Assembly (NCBI RefSeq): GCF_934190775.1
Contig: NZ_CAKPTG010000014.1
Coordinates: 1-64,000, forward strand
Origin: an uncultured Phascolarctobacterium sp.
GTDB taxonomy: Bacteria; Bacillota; Negativicutes; Acidaminococcales; Acidaminococcaceae
DNA: 64,000 nucleotides
Reading direction: 5' to 3'
Shown here: piece after piece, positions 26,297 through 36,305 of the stretch
Layout of the letters: each line of letters begins with the position of its first letter
How positions within the stretch are numbered: the first letter of the stretch is position 1
Notes under the pieces: generated by a model
Seen by the model: only the letters and a program-made list of their open reading frames with translations
Told to the model about the DNA's origin: nothing
Database searches by the model: none
Position numbers and translations under genes: made by a program

Positions 26297-26442
26297 CATT
26301 TATTCATGTATTTGTATGATTTTCTTACTGCTAGTCATTATCCAATAAAGTAAACCTTTGTTAACCTCAAGCTATGGTTAGCAATTAATCTCTATGCAGG
26401 AAATTTTCTTCTGAAAACTGTAAGAAAATTTACAAAAGCCTC

Positions 26443-26472
26443 TTGACAAAGCCTTTGCTAACCGCTTATAAT
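26443..26472 (+). promoter_or_regulatory. Promoter of the NiCo riboswitch/CDF transcript
   Basis: TTGACA (26443-26448), 18 nt, TATAAT (26467-26472), 40 bp upstream of the aptamer. Confidence 0.8.
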
Positions 26473-26507
26473 TCAGATAATCTCTTTGCACTGCAATTTA
26501 GCTACAG

Positions 26508-26622
26508 TACAAACTGATCAGGCGGTAAACCTTCTTCCGGGTTTTTGCAGCCGGGCCCTCTGGGCAGCAGACTTTGACGCAACGTCTGCGGGACAGTTAA
26601 CTACTATCTCGCAGGCGTTTTT
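26508..26622 (+). ncRNA. NiCo (czcD) riboswitch with terminator
   Basis: The RNA shows the czcD-motif elements in order: AACTGATCAGGCGG, CAGCCGGGCCC, TGGGCAGC and GCGGGACAGTT. AACTG (26512-26516) can pair with CAGTT (26594-26598) to close the aptamer. The last arm also pairs with TCTCGCAGGCG (26607-26617) to form a terminator before TTTTTT. Metal binding should prevent termination and switch on the CDF exporter. Class assignment is from memory of the consensus. Confidence 0.8.
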
Positions 26623-26673
26623 TGTATGTCAAAGGCCTGCACAAATGCAAAGACCATTTTAGGAGGTTTTATT

Positions 26674-27618
26674 ATGAAATTTGAAAACGATGCTGAAAGA
26701 ATCGCTATGATTGTTTCCATCAACAGTATTATCGGTAATCTGCTCTTGTCGCTTGGCAAACTAATTGCCGGTTTCGTCGCCCAATCCGCCGCCATGGTTT
26801 CTGATGGTATCCACTCCGCGTCCGATGTTTTCGGTACCCTCATTGTTATGGCCGGCGTAAAATTTTCCAACAAGGCTTCGGATGAAGAGCATCCCTACGG
26901 CCACGAACGTATTGAATGTATTGCCGCTATTCTTTTGGCAATAATCCTGACGATTATCGCCCTGCTTATCGGCTACAGCGGTTACGAAAAAATTGTAGGT
27001 GATCCGGCTGAGCTGGAAATCCCCGGACAGCTTGCTCTGTGGGCAGCAATTATTTCCATTGTTGCCAAAGAAGCAATGTTTTGGTACACCCGCAACGCTG
27101 CGCAAAAAATCAATTCCGGCGCACTGATGGCGGAAGCATGGCATCATCGCAGTGACGCTATGAGCTCCGTCGGCGCTTTCATCGGTATTTTGGGCGCACG
27201 CATGGGCTATCCTATTTTAGACCCGATTGCCAGCTTAGTAATCTGCGTGATGATTTTATACGCTGCCTACGAAGTATTCAAGGATTCCATGGATAAGATG
27301 GTAGACCGCAGCTGTGATGAAGAAACTACCATTGCAATGGAAGACCTTGTTGCCCGCGTTCCCGGCGTAGAGCATCTTGACAGTCTGCACAGCCGTCTTT
27401 TCGGCAGCCGTATTTATGTTGATATCGAAATCAGCGTCAAGGATAACCTTACCCTACTGCAGGCACATCACATCGCTGAAATGGTCCACACTGCTGTTGA
27501 AGCCAACTTCCCGCTGGTAAAACATTGCATGGTTCATGTCAATCCTTTGAGCGAGGACAGCCACGAAGCCTGCACTATGCTGCCGCCGGATTTACGTCCG
27601 CACAATCTGCATAATTAA
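26674..27618 (+). CDS. Cation diffusion facilitator, probable Co/Ni exporter
   Basis: Inner-membrane metal/proton antiporter, 314 residues. The start at 26674 follows TTAGGAGG; an upstream in-frame ATG at 26626 lies against the riboswitch terminator and has no ribosome site. CDF features: SDGIHSASD (His47, Asp51) in TM2, HPYGHERIE at 73-81, and HHRSD (His157, Asp161) in TM5. A C-terminal cytoplasmic domain follows. The NiCo riboswitch in its leader points to cobalt/nickel efflux. Confidence 0.93.
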   Translation: MKFENDAERIAMIVSINSIIGNLLLSLGKLIAGFVAQSAAMVSDGIHSASDVFGTLIVMAGVKFSNKASDEEHPYGHERIECIAAILLAIILTIIALLIGYSGYEKIVGDPAELEIPGQLALWAAIISIVAKEAMFWYTRNAAQKINSGALMAEAWHHRSDAMSSVGAFIGILGARMGYPILDPIASLVICVMILYAAYEVFKDSMDKMVDRSCDEETTIAMEDLVARVPGVEHLDSLHSRLFGSRIYVDIEISVKDNLTLLQAHHIAEMVHTAVEANFPLVKHCMVHVNPLSEDSHEACTMLPPDLRPHNLHN

Positions 27619-27676
27619 ACAAACGCTTCTTATTTATATACACAATAATTTTTAATAATATTTTTGATATACCCTC

Positions 27677-27706
27677 TTGACAATCCCTAGAAAGGGGGTA
27701 TATAAT
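27677..27706 (+). promoter_or_regulatory. Promoter of the 27775-28563 gene
   Basis: TTGACA, 18 nt, TATAAT. Flanking ATACCC and GGGGGTAT sequences form an imperfect inverted repeat over the promoter. The palindrome CTCATATGAG (27729-27738) follows in the leader. Confidence 0.75.
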
Positions 27707-27774
27707 TTAGGCAACCAATGAACAACCGCTCATATGAGTAATTAATTTAATAAATTATCTGGAGGTATCTGCTA

Positions 27775-28563
27775 ATGAAAAAGATATTATTTATTCTTGT
27801 CAGCATGCTGTGCCTGCTTTTATCCGCCGGCTGTGGCAGCGACAAACAGGCAGCGCAAGCACCTGCCGCCGACAAGGTACTGCGTGTGGCAACATCACCT
27901 GCTTCTCCGCCCTTTGAGCTTTATCTCAAAGAGCAAAATAAATTTACCGGCTTTGATATCGATTTAATCAACGATGTGGCTAAAAAAATGGGTTATGACA
28001 GAGTTGAATTTATCAACACCCCGTTCGACGAGCTTCTGCCCGGCCTTAACCACAAAAAATATGATATTGCCATGAACAACTTCAGTAAAACCAAGGCACG
28101 TTCCATTGACTATGCCGCAAGTGATTCCTATGCCAAGGCTGCTTTCTCCATTGTTGTCAAAAAGGGCAGCAACCTTAAGGCAGACATCGACAGCATGAAC
28201 GGCCGCAAGGTTGCTATTAAAAAAGGTGCATCTGCTGTACGTGTAGCAAAATCCTTCCCCGGCAGCATCATTGTTGAATATCCTGAAAATGCCAGTGCTT
28301 TACATGCAGTAGAAACCGGCGAAGCTGACTACGCTATTTGCGGTAACCTCACTACTGCTTTCTATATGACGCACACCGATGACGACAATTGCCTGCAGGT
28401 TGTAGGCCATTCCGAACGCCAGGATGACCTTGTTGTCTACGCTGAAAAAGGAAATGACGAGCTGATTAAAAAATTCAACGCTGCTTTGAGCGACTACAAA
28501 AAGAGCGGTGAATACAAAAAACTCATCAACTTCTACTTCGGCGATATTGAAAAACAGTCCTGA
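27775..28563 (+). CDS. Family 3 amino-acid-binding lipoprotein (paralogue)
   Basis: A 262-residue SBP_bac_3 protein with lipobox Cys20. It shares LRVATSPASPPFEL, TGFDIDLINDVAKKMGY and the C-terminal YKKSGEYKKL.NFYFG pattern with the 25429-26208 product. Its first-lobe pocket residues differ (FSKTKARS instead of LSITPERE), so the ligand may differ. No permease is adjacent. Ribosome site GGAGG; the leader holds a palindrome like that of the metal ATPase gene. Confidence 0.92.
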   Translation: MKKILFILVSMLCLLLSAGCGSDKQAAQAPAADKVLRVATSPASPPFELYLKEQNKFTGFDIDLINDVAKKMGYDRVEFINTPFDELLPGLNHKKYDIAMNNFSKTKARSIDYAASDSYAKAAFSIVVKKGSNLKADIDSMNGRKVAIKKGASAVRVAKSFPGSIIVEYPENASALHAVETGEADYAICGNLTTAFYMTHTDDDNCLQVVGHSERQDDLVVYAEKGNDELIKKFNAALSDYKKSGEYKKLINFYFGDIEKQS

Positions 28564-28694
28564 TACACCCCTAACTCAGCTAAAAGCTTAGAGCTTTTAT
28601 ATATCACACCCCTATAATACTCCTATAATAATACTCCTTATCGGCCGGCATCCCCTAACGCCGGCTAACAAACACTCAACTCATCAAAAGCAGA

Positions 28695-28728
28695 AAAGCC
28701 TTGCAGTAAGTCCAAGCTGCAAGGCTTT
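28695..28728. terminator. Bidirectional terminator
   Basis: AAAGCCTTGCAG / CTGCAAGGCTTT hairpin flanked by A-run and T-run. It serves the binding-protein gene on the plus strand and glpK on the minus strand. Confidence 0.88.
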
Positions 28729-28750
28729 TTGCTGTATATTTTTATTTAGT

Positions 28751-30340
<1,590 letters not shown>

Positions 30341-30357
30341 TTAATTATATGTGTCCG

Positions 30358-30407
30358 GGAATCCTGATGATGTATACGGCGCCTTATCGCACATCAGCAA
30401 ACCTTCG
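30358..30407. repeat. 50-bp direct repeat, copy 1
   Basis: Starts GGAATCCTGATGATG, contains TATACGGCGCC, ends AAACCTTCG. It recurs at 30474-30523 (offset 116) with about six differences. It lies between glpK and dctM and has no coding role that I can see. Confidence 0.8.
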
Positions 30408-30473
30408 CCAAAGACGTGGGAGAAGGTGACGGAGACGAAGAAGGATGACGACGGCGTACTTCTAGTACGTCTA

Positions 30474-30523
30474 GGAATCCTGATGAAGTATACGGCGCCT
30501 TATCACACGTCTGTAAACCTTCG
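30474..30523. repeat. 50-bp direct repeat, copy 2
   Basis: Second copy, ending 3 bp from the dctM stop codon. The spacer between copies contains a GTACTTCTAGTAC inverted repeat. Confidence 0.8.
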
Positions 30524-30525
30524 TC

Positions 30526-31803
30526 TTACAAGTTAGGCAAGAACATAACCAACCCCGGCACATAGGTGACAATAAGTAATGCTACAAGCAGCGCCACGAT
30601 AAACGGCCAAACCTCCTTGAAGAATTCGCCGAGCGGCGTTTCCGTTATCGCACAAACCGTAAACATCATCGAACCGAACGGTGGCGTCAGACCGCCGATC
30701 ATAATATTAACAATACAGATAATACCGAAGTGTACAGGGTCTACACCCAGTTTGGTTACAACAGGAACAAGCAGCGGAGCCAGAATAATCAGTGCAGCGC
30801 CACCCTCCAGGAACATGCCCAAAATCAGCAGCAGGATATTTACCAGCATCAGCATCATGTACGGATTGCGGGTAAAATCAAGCATTGCGGAGGTGATATG
30901 CTGCGGAATACGCTCCCAGTTCAGATAATAGCCAAAGAAAGAAGCTGCAACGATAATCAGTACAACAGAGCTGGTACCGTAAATAGTTTCCTTCATAATC
31001 GGCCAGGCATATTCCCACTTCAGCTCCTTGTAGATGAAGGCACCTACCAGGATGCAGTATACTACAGCTACAGCACCTGCCTCGGACGGAGTGAACATGC
31101 CCATGCGCAGGCCGGCGATAATACCGAAGGGGAAGAGCAGCGCCCAGATAGATTCCTTAAGCTGAGTCATAATTTCGCCGAATGTAGCAGCCTTTTCACG
31201 CGAAGGCTTGTAGCCACGCTTTTTGGAAACAATGGCAACAACAATCATCATAGATACTGCCATAAGAATGCCGGGCACATAGCCTGCCATAAACATTTTG
31301 GTTACGGATACGCTGGCAATCAACGCATAAATAATCAGATTAATTCCGGGAGGAATTACAGGCGTACTTGCAGAGGACGCAGCTGTTACCGCAGCACTGA
31401 AGGCTCTGCCGTAACCGCGCTTTTCCATTTCCGGAACAAGCATTTTACTCTGCATAGCAGCGTCAGCGTTAGCACTTCCGGAAACACCGCCCATCAGCAG
31501 ACTGAGCAGTACGTTAACCTGAGCCAGACCGCCGGTCATATGACCCATGAGCACGTCGGTAAATTTCATCAGCTTATCGCTGATACCGGCATAGTTCATA
31601 ATGGAGCCTGCCATAATAAAGAAGGGAATTGCCAGCAGCGGAAAGGACTGCGTGCTGGTAATAATGCGTTGGAATACCAAATGTGCAGGAGAAGTCGCAT
31701 CCAGGAAGGTAAAGTAGGAAATCGTTGCACCGAACAGCGCATAAGCGATAGGAATACTGGAAAAATAAAGGACAAAGACGATGATGACGGGCAAATAAGC
31801 CAT
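30526..31803 (-). CDS. dctM: TRAP transporter large permease (DctM type)
   Basis: A 425-residue integral membrane protein, the ion-coupled channel subunit of a TRAP importer. DctM hallmarks: FPLLAIPFFIMAGSIMNYAGI, GGVSGSANADAAMQSKMLVPEM, and GGLTPPFGSMMF near the C-terminus. It shares its first base with the end of the small-permease gene. Substrate is unknown; the flanking glpK, glycerophosphodiesterase and LacI genes suggest glycerol-derived compounds. Confidence 0.95.
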   Translation of the reverse strand: MAYLPVIIVFVLYFSSIPIAYALFGATISYFTFLDATSPAHLVFQRIITSTQSFPLLAIPFFIMAGSIMNYAGISDKLMKFTDVLMGHMTGGLAQVNVLLSLLMGGVSGSANADAAMQSKMLVPEMEKRGYGRAFSAAVTAASSASTPVIPPGINLIIYALIASVSVTKMFMAGYVPGILMAVSMMIVVAIVSKKRGYKPSREKAATFGEIMTQLKESIWALLFPFGIIAGLRMGMFTPSEAGAVAVVYCILVGAFIYKELKWEYAWPIMKETIYGTSSVVLIIVAASFFGYYLNWERIPQHITSAMLDFTRNPYMMLMLVNILLLILGMFLEGGAALIILAPLLVPVVTKLGVDPVHFGIICIVNIMIGGLTPPFGSMMFTVCAITETPLGEFFKEVWPFIVALLVALLIVTYVPGLVMFLPNL

Positions 31804-32285
31804 TATTTTTCCTCCTTTCCGGAACCGGCAAGATCCTGCCAGACAAATTTAATAGAATACGCGGTCATGAGTACAAAAGCAATCAGTACGGAAGAACTGA
31901 TATAAACGGAAGAAATACCCAGTACCGGGGTCATTTTCGTATAGGATTTGGAAATATAGATAAAAGAAAGATAAGACATGTAGCCATTGAGCGCTACAAG
32001 AATAATATCGGTAATCAGACCAACAGCCTTCTGCATAGCCTGGGGCATTTTTTTAACGATAATATCAACGCCAACGTGACCGCGATGCTTGAATACAGCA
32101 ACAGCGCCAATGAATACCGACCAGACAAAGCAGCCGGTAGCAACCTCTTCGGACCAAACCAGGCCGGAGTTAAAAACGTAACGCAGAACAATATTGATAA
32201 CAACAAGAATAGTGGTGATGCTGATGAAAAATGCAGCAACTAAATCTTCCAGATTATTTAGCACAAAGCTCAGGTTTTTACCCAA
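31803..32285 (-). CDS. dctQ: TRAP transporter small permease (DctQ type)
   Basis: A 160-residue membrane protein with four hydrophobic helices. It contains the family motif NIVLRYVFNSGLVWSEEVAT and the RGHVGVDI loop. The start is most likely TTG at 32285, because GGAGG lies 7-8 nt before it; longer frames to 32345 run into the intergenic hairpin. It connects the DctP receptor to DctM. Confidence 0.9.
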   Translation of the reverse strand: MGKNLSFVLNNLEDLVAAFFISITTILVVINIVLRYVFNSGLVWSEEVATGCFVWSVFIGAVAVFKHRGHVGVDIIVKKMPQAMQKAVGLITDIILVALNGYMSYLSFIYISKSYTKMTPVLGISSVYISSSVLIAFVLMTAYSIKFVWQDLAGSGKEEK

Positions 32286-32325
32286 AATTTTACCTCCATT
32301 TTTTATAGTAATACTTATGCAAAGG

Positions 32326-32363
32326 AAGGAGCTGTCACGCTGCATGCAGCGTGGTAGCTCCTT
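32326..32363 (-). other. Intergenic hairpin between dctP and dctQ
   Basis: AAGGAGCT...CACGCTGCATGCAGCGTG...AGCTCCTT forms a long stem without a U-run. It probably protects the 3' end of dctP mRNA so more receptor than permease is made. Confidence 0.65.
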
Positions 32364-32399
32364 AGTGTTTCATTATGACTGTTAAAGAATATCTACAGC

Positions 32400-33434
32400 T
32401 TATTTTGCAGCGCGGATTTTTGCCAGCTCAGCTTTCAGCTTTTCATAGATGCCAGGAGTTGCGCCTTCTTTTTCTTCCATCTGTTTGAATACAGGCTCGG
32501 TAGCTTTTTCGAAAGCAGCATGGTCAACATCGTTGAATTTAACGCCCTTACTTTCCAGTTCCTTATAAACCTTGTTATAGGATTCGGTGGAAATCTTGGT
32601 CATTTCTTTACCGCCGTAAGCAAATTCTTCAGCAACGATCTTCTGATCTTCAGGAGACAGGCTGTTGAATACTTTGGTGGAAATGTATACGCCGCAGGTA
32701 CCCAGGAAATGCTTGGTGGTAGCTACGTTTTTAACGTGCTCATAGCATTTGGTGCCGATGTTGGTGAATTCGGAGCCTTCCAGACCATCTACAACGCCTT
32801 GGGAAACGCCGGACAGAGTTTCGGAGAACGGCAGGCTGGTAGCAGTTGCGCCCATAGCATTGATGGTATCAATGAACAGCTTGCTGCCAGGAGTACGCAG
32901 TTTCAGGCCTTTCATATCTTCAGGTTTGGTAATAACCTTGTTGGTCATAACATTACGGAAGCCAAAGATGTAGTCCAAAGCCAGAACCTTAATGCCTTTT
33001 TCTTCAGCCTTCTTTTCCATATCCTTAACCAACGGAGTTTCAATCATCTTCTCATATTCGTCATAGGATTGATACAGCATCGGGCCAACCAACGGTTTGA
33101 AGTCAGGTACATAGTCGCCCAGGTAAGACGGATCTTCTACAGAAATAAAGTTAGCACCGTTGGCAACCTGCTCCAGGCCATCCTTATAGCAAGCCAGCTG
33201 GTTTTGACCAAAGCATTGAATTTCTACACGGCCATTGGTTTTCTTGTTGATACGTTCAGCAACCAATTCCATGGATTTGTACAGCTGCTCATCGGGAGAA
33301 AATACATGGCTCAGCTTCAAAACAACCTTTTTGTCAGGACCTGCAGCCTTTTCATCTTTTTTGTCAGAACCGCCGCAACCGGTAAGAGCCAACATCATTA
33401 CAGACATTAACAGAAGAGCTACGATCTTTTTCAT
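32400..33434 (-). CDS. dctP: TRAP transporter solute-binding lipoprotein (DctP type)
   Basis: A 344-residue periplasmic receptor. Start ATG 33434 follows AGGAGG; an ATG two codons earlier is inside the spacing and longer frames lack a site. Lipobox Cys20. DctP family blocks: LKLSHVFSPDEQLYKSMELVAERI, GLKLRTPGSKLFIDTINAMGA and QGVVDGLEGSE. The central LKLRTPGS Arg typically binds a substrate carboxylate, although a phosphate ligand is possible here given the neighbours. Confidence 0.95.
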   Translation of the reverse strand: MKKIVALLLMSVMMLALTGCGGSDKKDEKAAGPDKKVVLKLSHVFSPDEQLYKSMELVAERINKKTNGRVEIQCFGQNQLACYKDGLEQVANGANFISVEDPSYLGDYVPDFKPLVGPMLYQSYDEYEKMIETPLVKDMEKKAEEKGIKVLALDYIFGFRNVMTNKVITKPEDMKGLKLRTPGSKLFIDTINAMGATATSLPFSETLSGVSQGVVDGLEGSEFTNIGTKCYEHVKNVATTKHFLGTCGVYISTKVFNSLSPEDQKIVAEEFAYGGKEMTKISTESYNKVYKELESKGVKFNDVDHAAFEKATEPVFKQMEEKEGATPGIYEKLKAELAKIRAAK

Positions 33435-33453
33435 GTTCATCCTCCTAATTCCC

Positions 33454-33480
33454 TTGTTGAATTTTGTTGAAATTTGTTGT
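33454..33480. promoter_or_regulatory. Phased TTGTTGAA direct repeats, dctP side
   Basis: TTGTTGAATT, TTGTTGAAAT, TTGTTG: three copies at exact 10-bp steps in the dctP leader. Two more copies lie at 33652-33669 near the start of the divergent transcript. Confidence 0.6.
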
Positions 33481-33510
33481 GCTAAAGATTCCCGATTTGA
33501 ATCTGATACC

Positions 33511-33539
33511 ATATTAACAGAGTGACACAAAATTGTCAA
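33511..33539 (-). promoter_or_regulatory. dctPQM(-glpK) promoter
   Basis: Minus-strand TTGACA (33539-33534), 17 nt, TAATAT (33516-33511). Confidence 0.8.
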
Positions 33540-33621
33540 TAATTTTACGCATTTTTACTAAAGCCTTGTGTAATCTCAGTTTTGGCCGTTTTTTATCCCT
33601 GTTGGCCTTATCGTGTCCCAC

Positions 33622-33650
33622 TTGTTTTTTAGCTTTTCTTGTGCTAATAT
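33622..33650 (+). promoter_or_regulatory. Promoter of the glycerophosphodiesterase/LacI operon
   Basis: TTGTTT, 17 nt, TAATAT (33645-33650). TTGTTGAA repeats at 33652 and 33662 begin right after the -10, where a repressor could block initiation. Confidence 0.65.
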
Positions 33651-33690
33651 ATTGTTGAATATTGTTGAAAAAATCTAAGGAGGAATAGAA

Positions 33691-34419
33691 ATGGTTCAAA
33701 TTTTTGCGCATCGCGGCTTCAGCGGCTATTATCCTGAAAATACTATGCTTGCTTTTCAAAAGGTAGCAGAAGAAACTGTTGCTGACGGTATTGAATTAGA
33801 TATCCAGCTTACTAAGGACGGCGAAATCGTCATCATGCATGATGAAAAGCTCGACCGCACTACTAACGGCAGCGGCTGGCTGAAGGATTACACCCTGGAG
33901 GAGCTGAAAACTCTTTCCGTTGGCGTTAACGTCAAGGGCTTCTTCCCCCGTCAAACCATTCCTACTTTACGCGAATATTTCACCTGGGTTAAAACCACTG
34001 ACCTGATTACCAACATTGAACTCAAAACCGGCGTTTTTGAATATAAAGGTATCGAAGAAAAGCTCATTGCCATGGTTAAAGAATTCGGTCTGGAAAAACA
34101 GATCTGGTATTCCTCCTTTAACCATTACACCATCGCTAAAATCAAAAAGCTGATGCCGGAAGCAAAATGCGGTCTGTTGATGGACACCTGGCTGATGAAC
34201 GTCGGCGCTTACGCTGCCTCCCAAGGCGCTGCAACCGTAAACGCCTGCAGCTACTTCTGCTGCAAGGAAGGCGTTGCTGCTGACCTGCACGCGCACAACG
34301 CAGGCCTGCAGGCCTGGACTCCTAACGACGCCAAGCTGATGCAGGAATTGATTGATGCAGGAGTTGACGTTCTGATTACCAATTATCCTGACATTGCTGC
34401 TAAGGTTGTAGAAAAATAA
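33691..34419 (+). CDS. Glycerophosphodiester phosphodiesterase
   Basis: A 242-residue GDPD TIM-barrel enzyme without signal peptide, so cytoplasmic. It hydrolyses glycerophosphodiesters to sn-glycerol 3-phosphate and an alcohol. Motifs: HRG at 7-9, PENT, ELD with Glu35 and Asp37, and His50 in IVIMHDE, all matching the metal and catalytic residues. Ribosome site AAGGAGG. It is divergent from the TRAP genes and precedes the LacI gene by 48 bp. Confidence 0.95.
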   Translation: MVQIFAHRGFSGYYPENTMLAFQKVAEETVADGIELDIQLTKDGEIVIMHDEKLDRTTNGSGWLKDYTLEELKTLSVGVNVKGFFPRQTIPTLREYFTWVKTTDLITNIELKTGVFEYKGIEEKLIAMVKEFGLEKQIWYSSFNHYTIAKIKKLMPEAKCGLLMDTWLMNVGAYAASQGAATVNACSYFCCKEGVAADLHAHNAGLQAWTPNDAKLMQELIDAGVDVLITNYPDIAAKVVEK

Positions 34420-34467
34420 TTCAGCTCCGCCGCTTTACGCTAATTCACATTAGAAAGGATTGTACTT

Positions 34468-35535
34468 ATGCCTAAAAAGGTCACCCTGAAGGATATTGCC
34501 GCTAAAGCAGGGCTTTCACCTGCCAGCGTATCAATGATTCTCAACAGGCGCAGCATCGACCGCTTCAATGCCGAAACCGTGGAGCAGGTTTTCGCCATCG
34601 CTGCTGAGCTTGGCTACAAAAGCAGCAAGGAAAAAGCATATGCCCTAGTAAAGCCCTCAGATACACTAATCATTATTATCTGTCCTTCATTATTCAATCC
34701 TTTCTATACTACTATTATCCAGGGTATTGAAATCGTTGCCCGCAAGCAGGGCTTTGTCACCTCCGTCCGCACTACCTATTGGGATACGGATACAGAAAAG
34801 TTTATTATGGAGCAGGCACGCAAATTCAATGTCGCCGGCGTTATCTTTGCCATGATTCCCCAACAGCCACAGTTAGCGTACAACCTGAGTAAGTATCTGC
34901 CTGTTGTTGCTATTGGTGACAGACGCAGTGACCTGGAGCTTGCCACTGTCGATATGAACAACTTCACTGCAGGACAGCTAATCGGTAAGCATCTTATGGA
35001 TTTAGGACACAAGCAGGTTGCCTATCTTTCGACAACACTCAATGACCAACATACCTCGCGTGTGCGTCGCTGCCAGGGTCTGGAGGCTGCCTGCCAGGAA
35101 GCAGGTGCCAAGCTTGCCCTCTTCACCAAGGAAATCACCCCTGACTACGAGCTTTCGCACGTTGACGTAGAGTACAGCACAGGCTATGAGCTTGCCAACC
35201 GCTGTCTTGACGCAGTGCCGGAAACAACAGCCATAGTCGCTATCAACGATATGGTTGCCTACGGCGCCTACAATGCTATCATCGACAGGGGCTTGCGTAT
35301 TCCGGAAGATATCAGCCTTTGCGGCTTCGATAATATTTTCCCCTCGCATCTACGCGGAGTCAGCCTGACAACTATCGATAATTCTCTCACAGAATGCGGT
35401 AAAAGCGCCTTTAAACTGCTGCAGGAGGAAATTGCCAGCTATGAGCACCACGGCAAATTTGAACCTATAACCCATGTAGAATACAAATGCCGTCTTGTTG
35501 CCCGCGCCAGCAGCGGACCTGCTCCCAAGCGTTGA
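34468..35535 (+). CDS. LacI family transcriptional regulator
   Basis: A 355-residue repressor. The N-terminal helix-turn-helix VTLKDIAAKAGLSPASVSMILN spans residues 5-26, followed by a periplasmic-binding-protein-like sensor domain (CPSLFNPFYTTIIQGIE, CGFDNIFPSHL). It is cotranscribed with the phosphodiesterase gene and likely controls this operon and the divergent TRAP operon. Its effector is probably a glycerol-derived metabolite or the TRAP substrate. Confidence 0.93.
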   Translation: MPKKVTLKDIAAKAGLSPASVSMILNRRSIDRFNAETVEQVFAIAAELGYKSSKEKAYALVKPSDTLIIIICPSLFNPFYTTIIQGIEIVARKQGFVTSVRTTYWDTDTEKFIMEQARKFNVAGVIFAMIPQQPQLAYNLSKYLPVVAIGDRRSDLELATVDMNNFTAGQLIGKHLMDLGHKQVAYLSTTLNDQHTSRVRRCQGLEAACQEAGAKLALFTKEITPDYELSHVDVEYSTGYELANRCLDAVPETTAIVAINDMVAYGAYNAIIDRGLRIPEDISLCGFDNIFPSHLRGVSLTTIDNSLTECGKSAFKLLQEEIASYEHHGKFEPITHVEYKCRLVARASSGPAPKR

Positions 35536-35609
35536 CAATTCCTGCAGGATACTGTAGAATAAAGCCTACATAGTTTCTATGAATTCAAAGAATTGTGCAG
35601 GTTATAATC

Positions 35610-36305
35610 ATGAACACCAAATATAGCAAAGCACTTAAAGCTGCTTTTCCACTAACGCTGCCAATTTGCGCAGCGTTTCTTTTTTTAGGCATTTCCTACG
35701 GCTTTTACATCTGCAGCAAGGGCTTTTCGCCCTGGTACCCGTTTTTTACCAGTGCTCTTGTCTTTGCCGGCAGCATGGAGTTTGTCCTGGTAACAATGCT
35801 GCTTAGTCCCTTCAATCCGCTGTACTGCTTTTTTATGGCACTGATGATTAACTCTCGTCATCTGTTCTACGGTCTGAGCATGCTGGAAAAATATAAGAAT
35901 ACCGGCCTGAAGAAATTTTATCTTATTTTCGGTATGTGCGACGAATCCTTCGCTATCAACTGTAATACTGTTATTCCTGAAGGCATCGATAAAGGCTGCT
36001 TCATGGTCTGCGTAAATCTGCTGAACCAAATCTACTGGGTAGCAGGTGCAACTATCGGCGGTCTCTTGGGCAACAGCCTGCAAATCAACACCAAAGGCCT
36101 GGACTTTGCGCTCGTCGCTCTTTTTACAGCAATTTTTGTCAGCCAATGGCAAGCGACAGAAAACCACACTCCTGCTATCCTAGGTATTGTCATTCCGCTA
36201 GTCTGCCTGGTGCTCATCGGACCGCAAAGCTTTATACCGCCAGCTATGTTGCTTATGCTGCTGGTATTTATCACTGCCTATTACAAAGGAGGCATTAAAT
36301 TATGA
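35610..36305 (+). CDS. azlC: AzlC family branched-chain amino acid exporter subunit
   Basis: A 231-residue membrane protein with AzlC-type N-terminus (PLTLPICAAFLFLGISYGFY) and GSMEFVLVTMLL. With AzlD it exports branched-chain amino acids or analogues. The start at 35610 is chosen over a GTG at 35595, which has no ribosome site; the site here is also weak (CAGG), so expression may depend on read-through from lacI. It overlaps azlD by 4 bp. Confidence 0.92.
   Translation: MNTKYSKALKAAFPLTLPICAAFLFLGISYGFYICSKGFSPWYPFFTSALVFAGSMEFVLVTMLLSPFNPLYCFFMALMINSRHLFYGLSMLEKYKNTGLKKFYLIFGMCDESFAINCNTVIPEGIDKGCFMVCVNLLNQIYWVAGATIGGLLGNSLQINTKGLDFALVALFTAIFVSQWQATENHTPAILGIVIPLVCLVLIGPQSFIPPAMLLMLLVFITAYYKGGIKL

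Noticed and set aside
31803..32345. Longer start for the TRAP small permease
   Set aside because: The extra 20 residues cross an intergenic hairpin; TTG at 32285 has GGAGG at the right distance.
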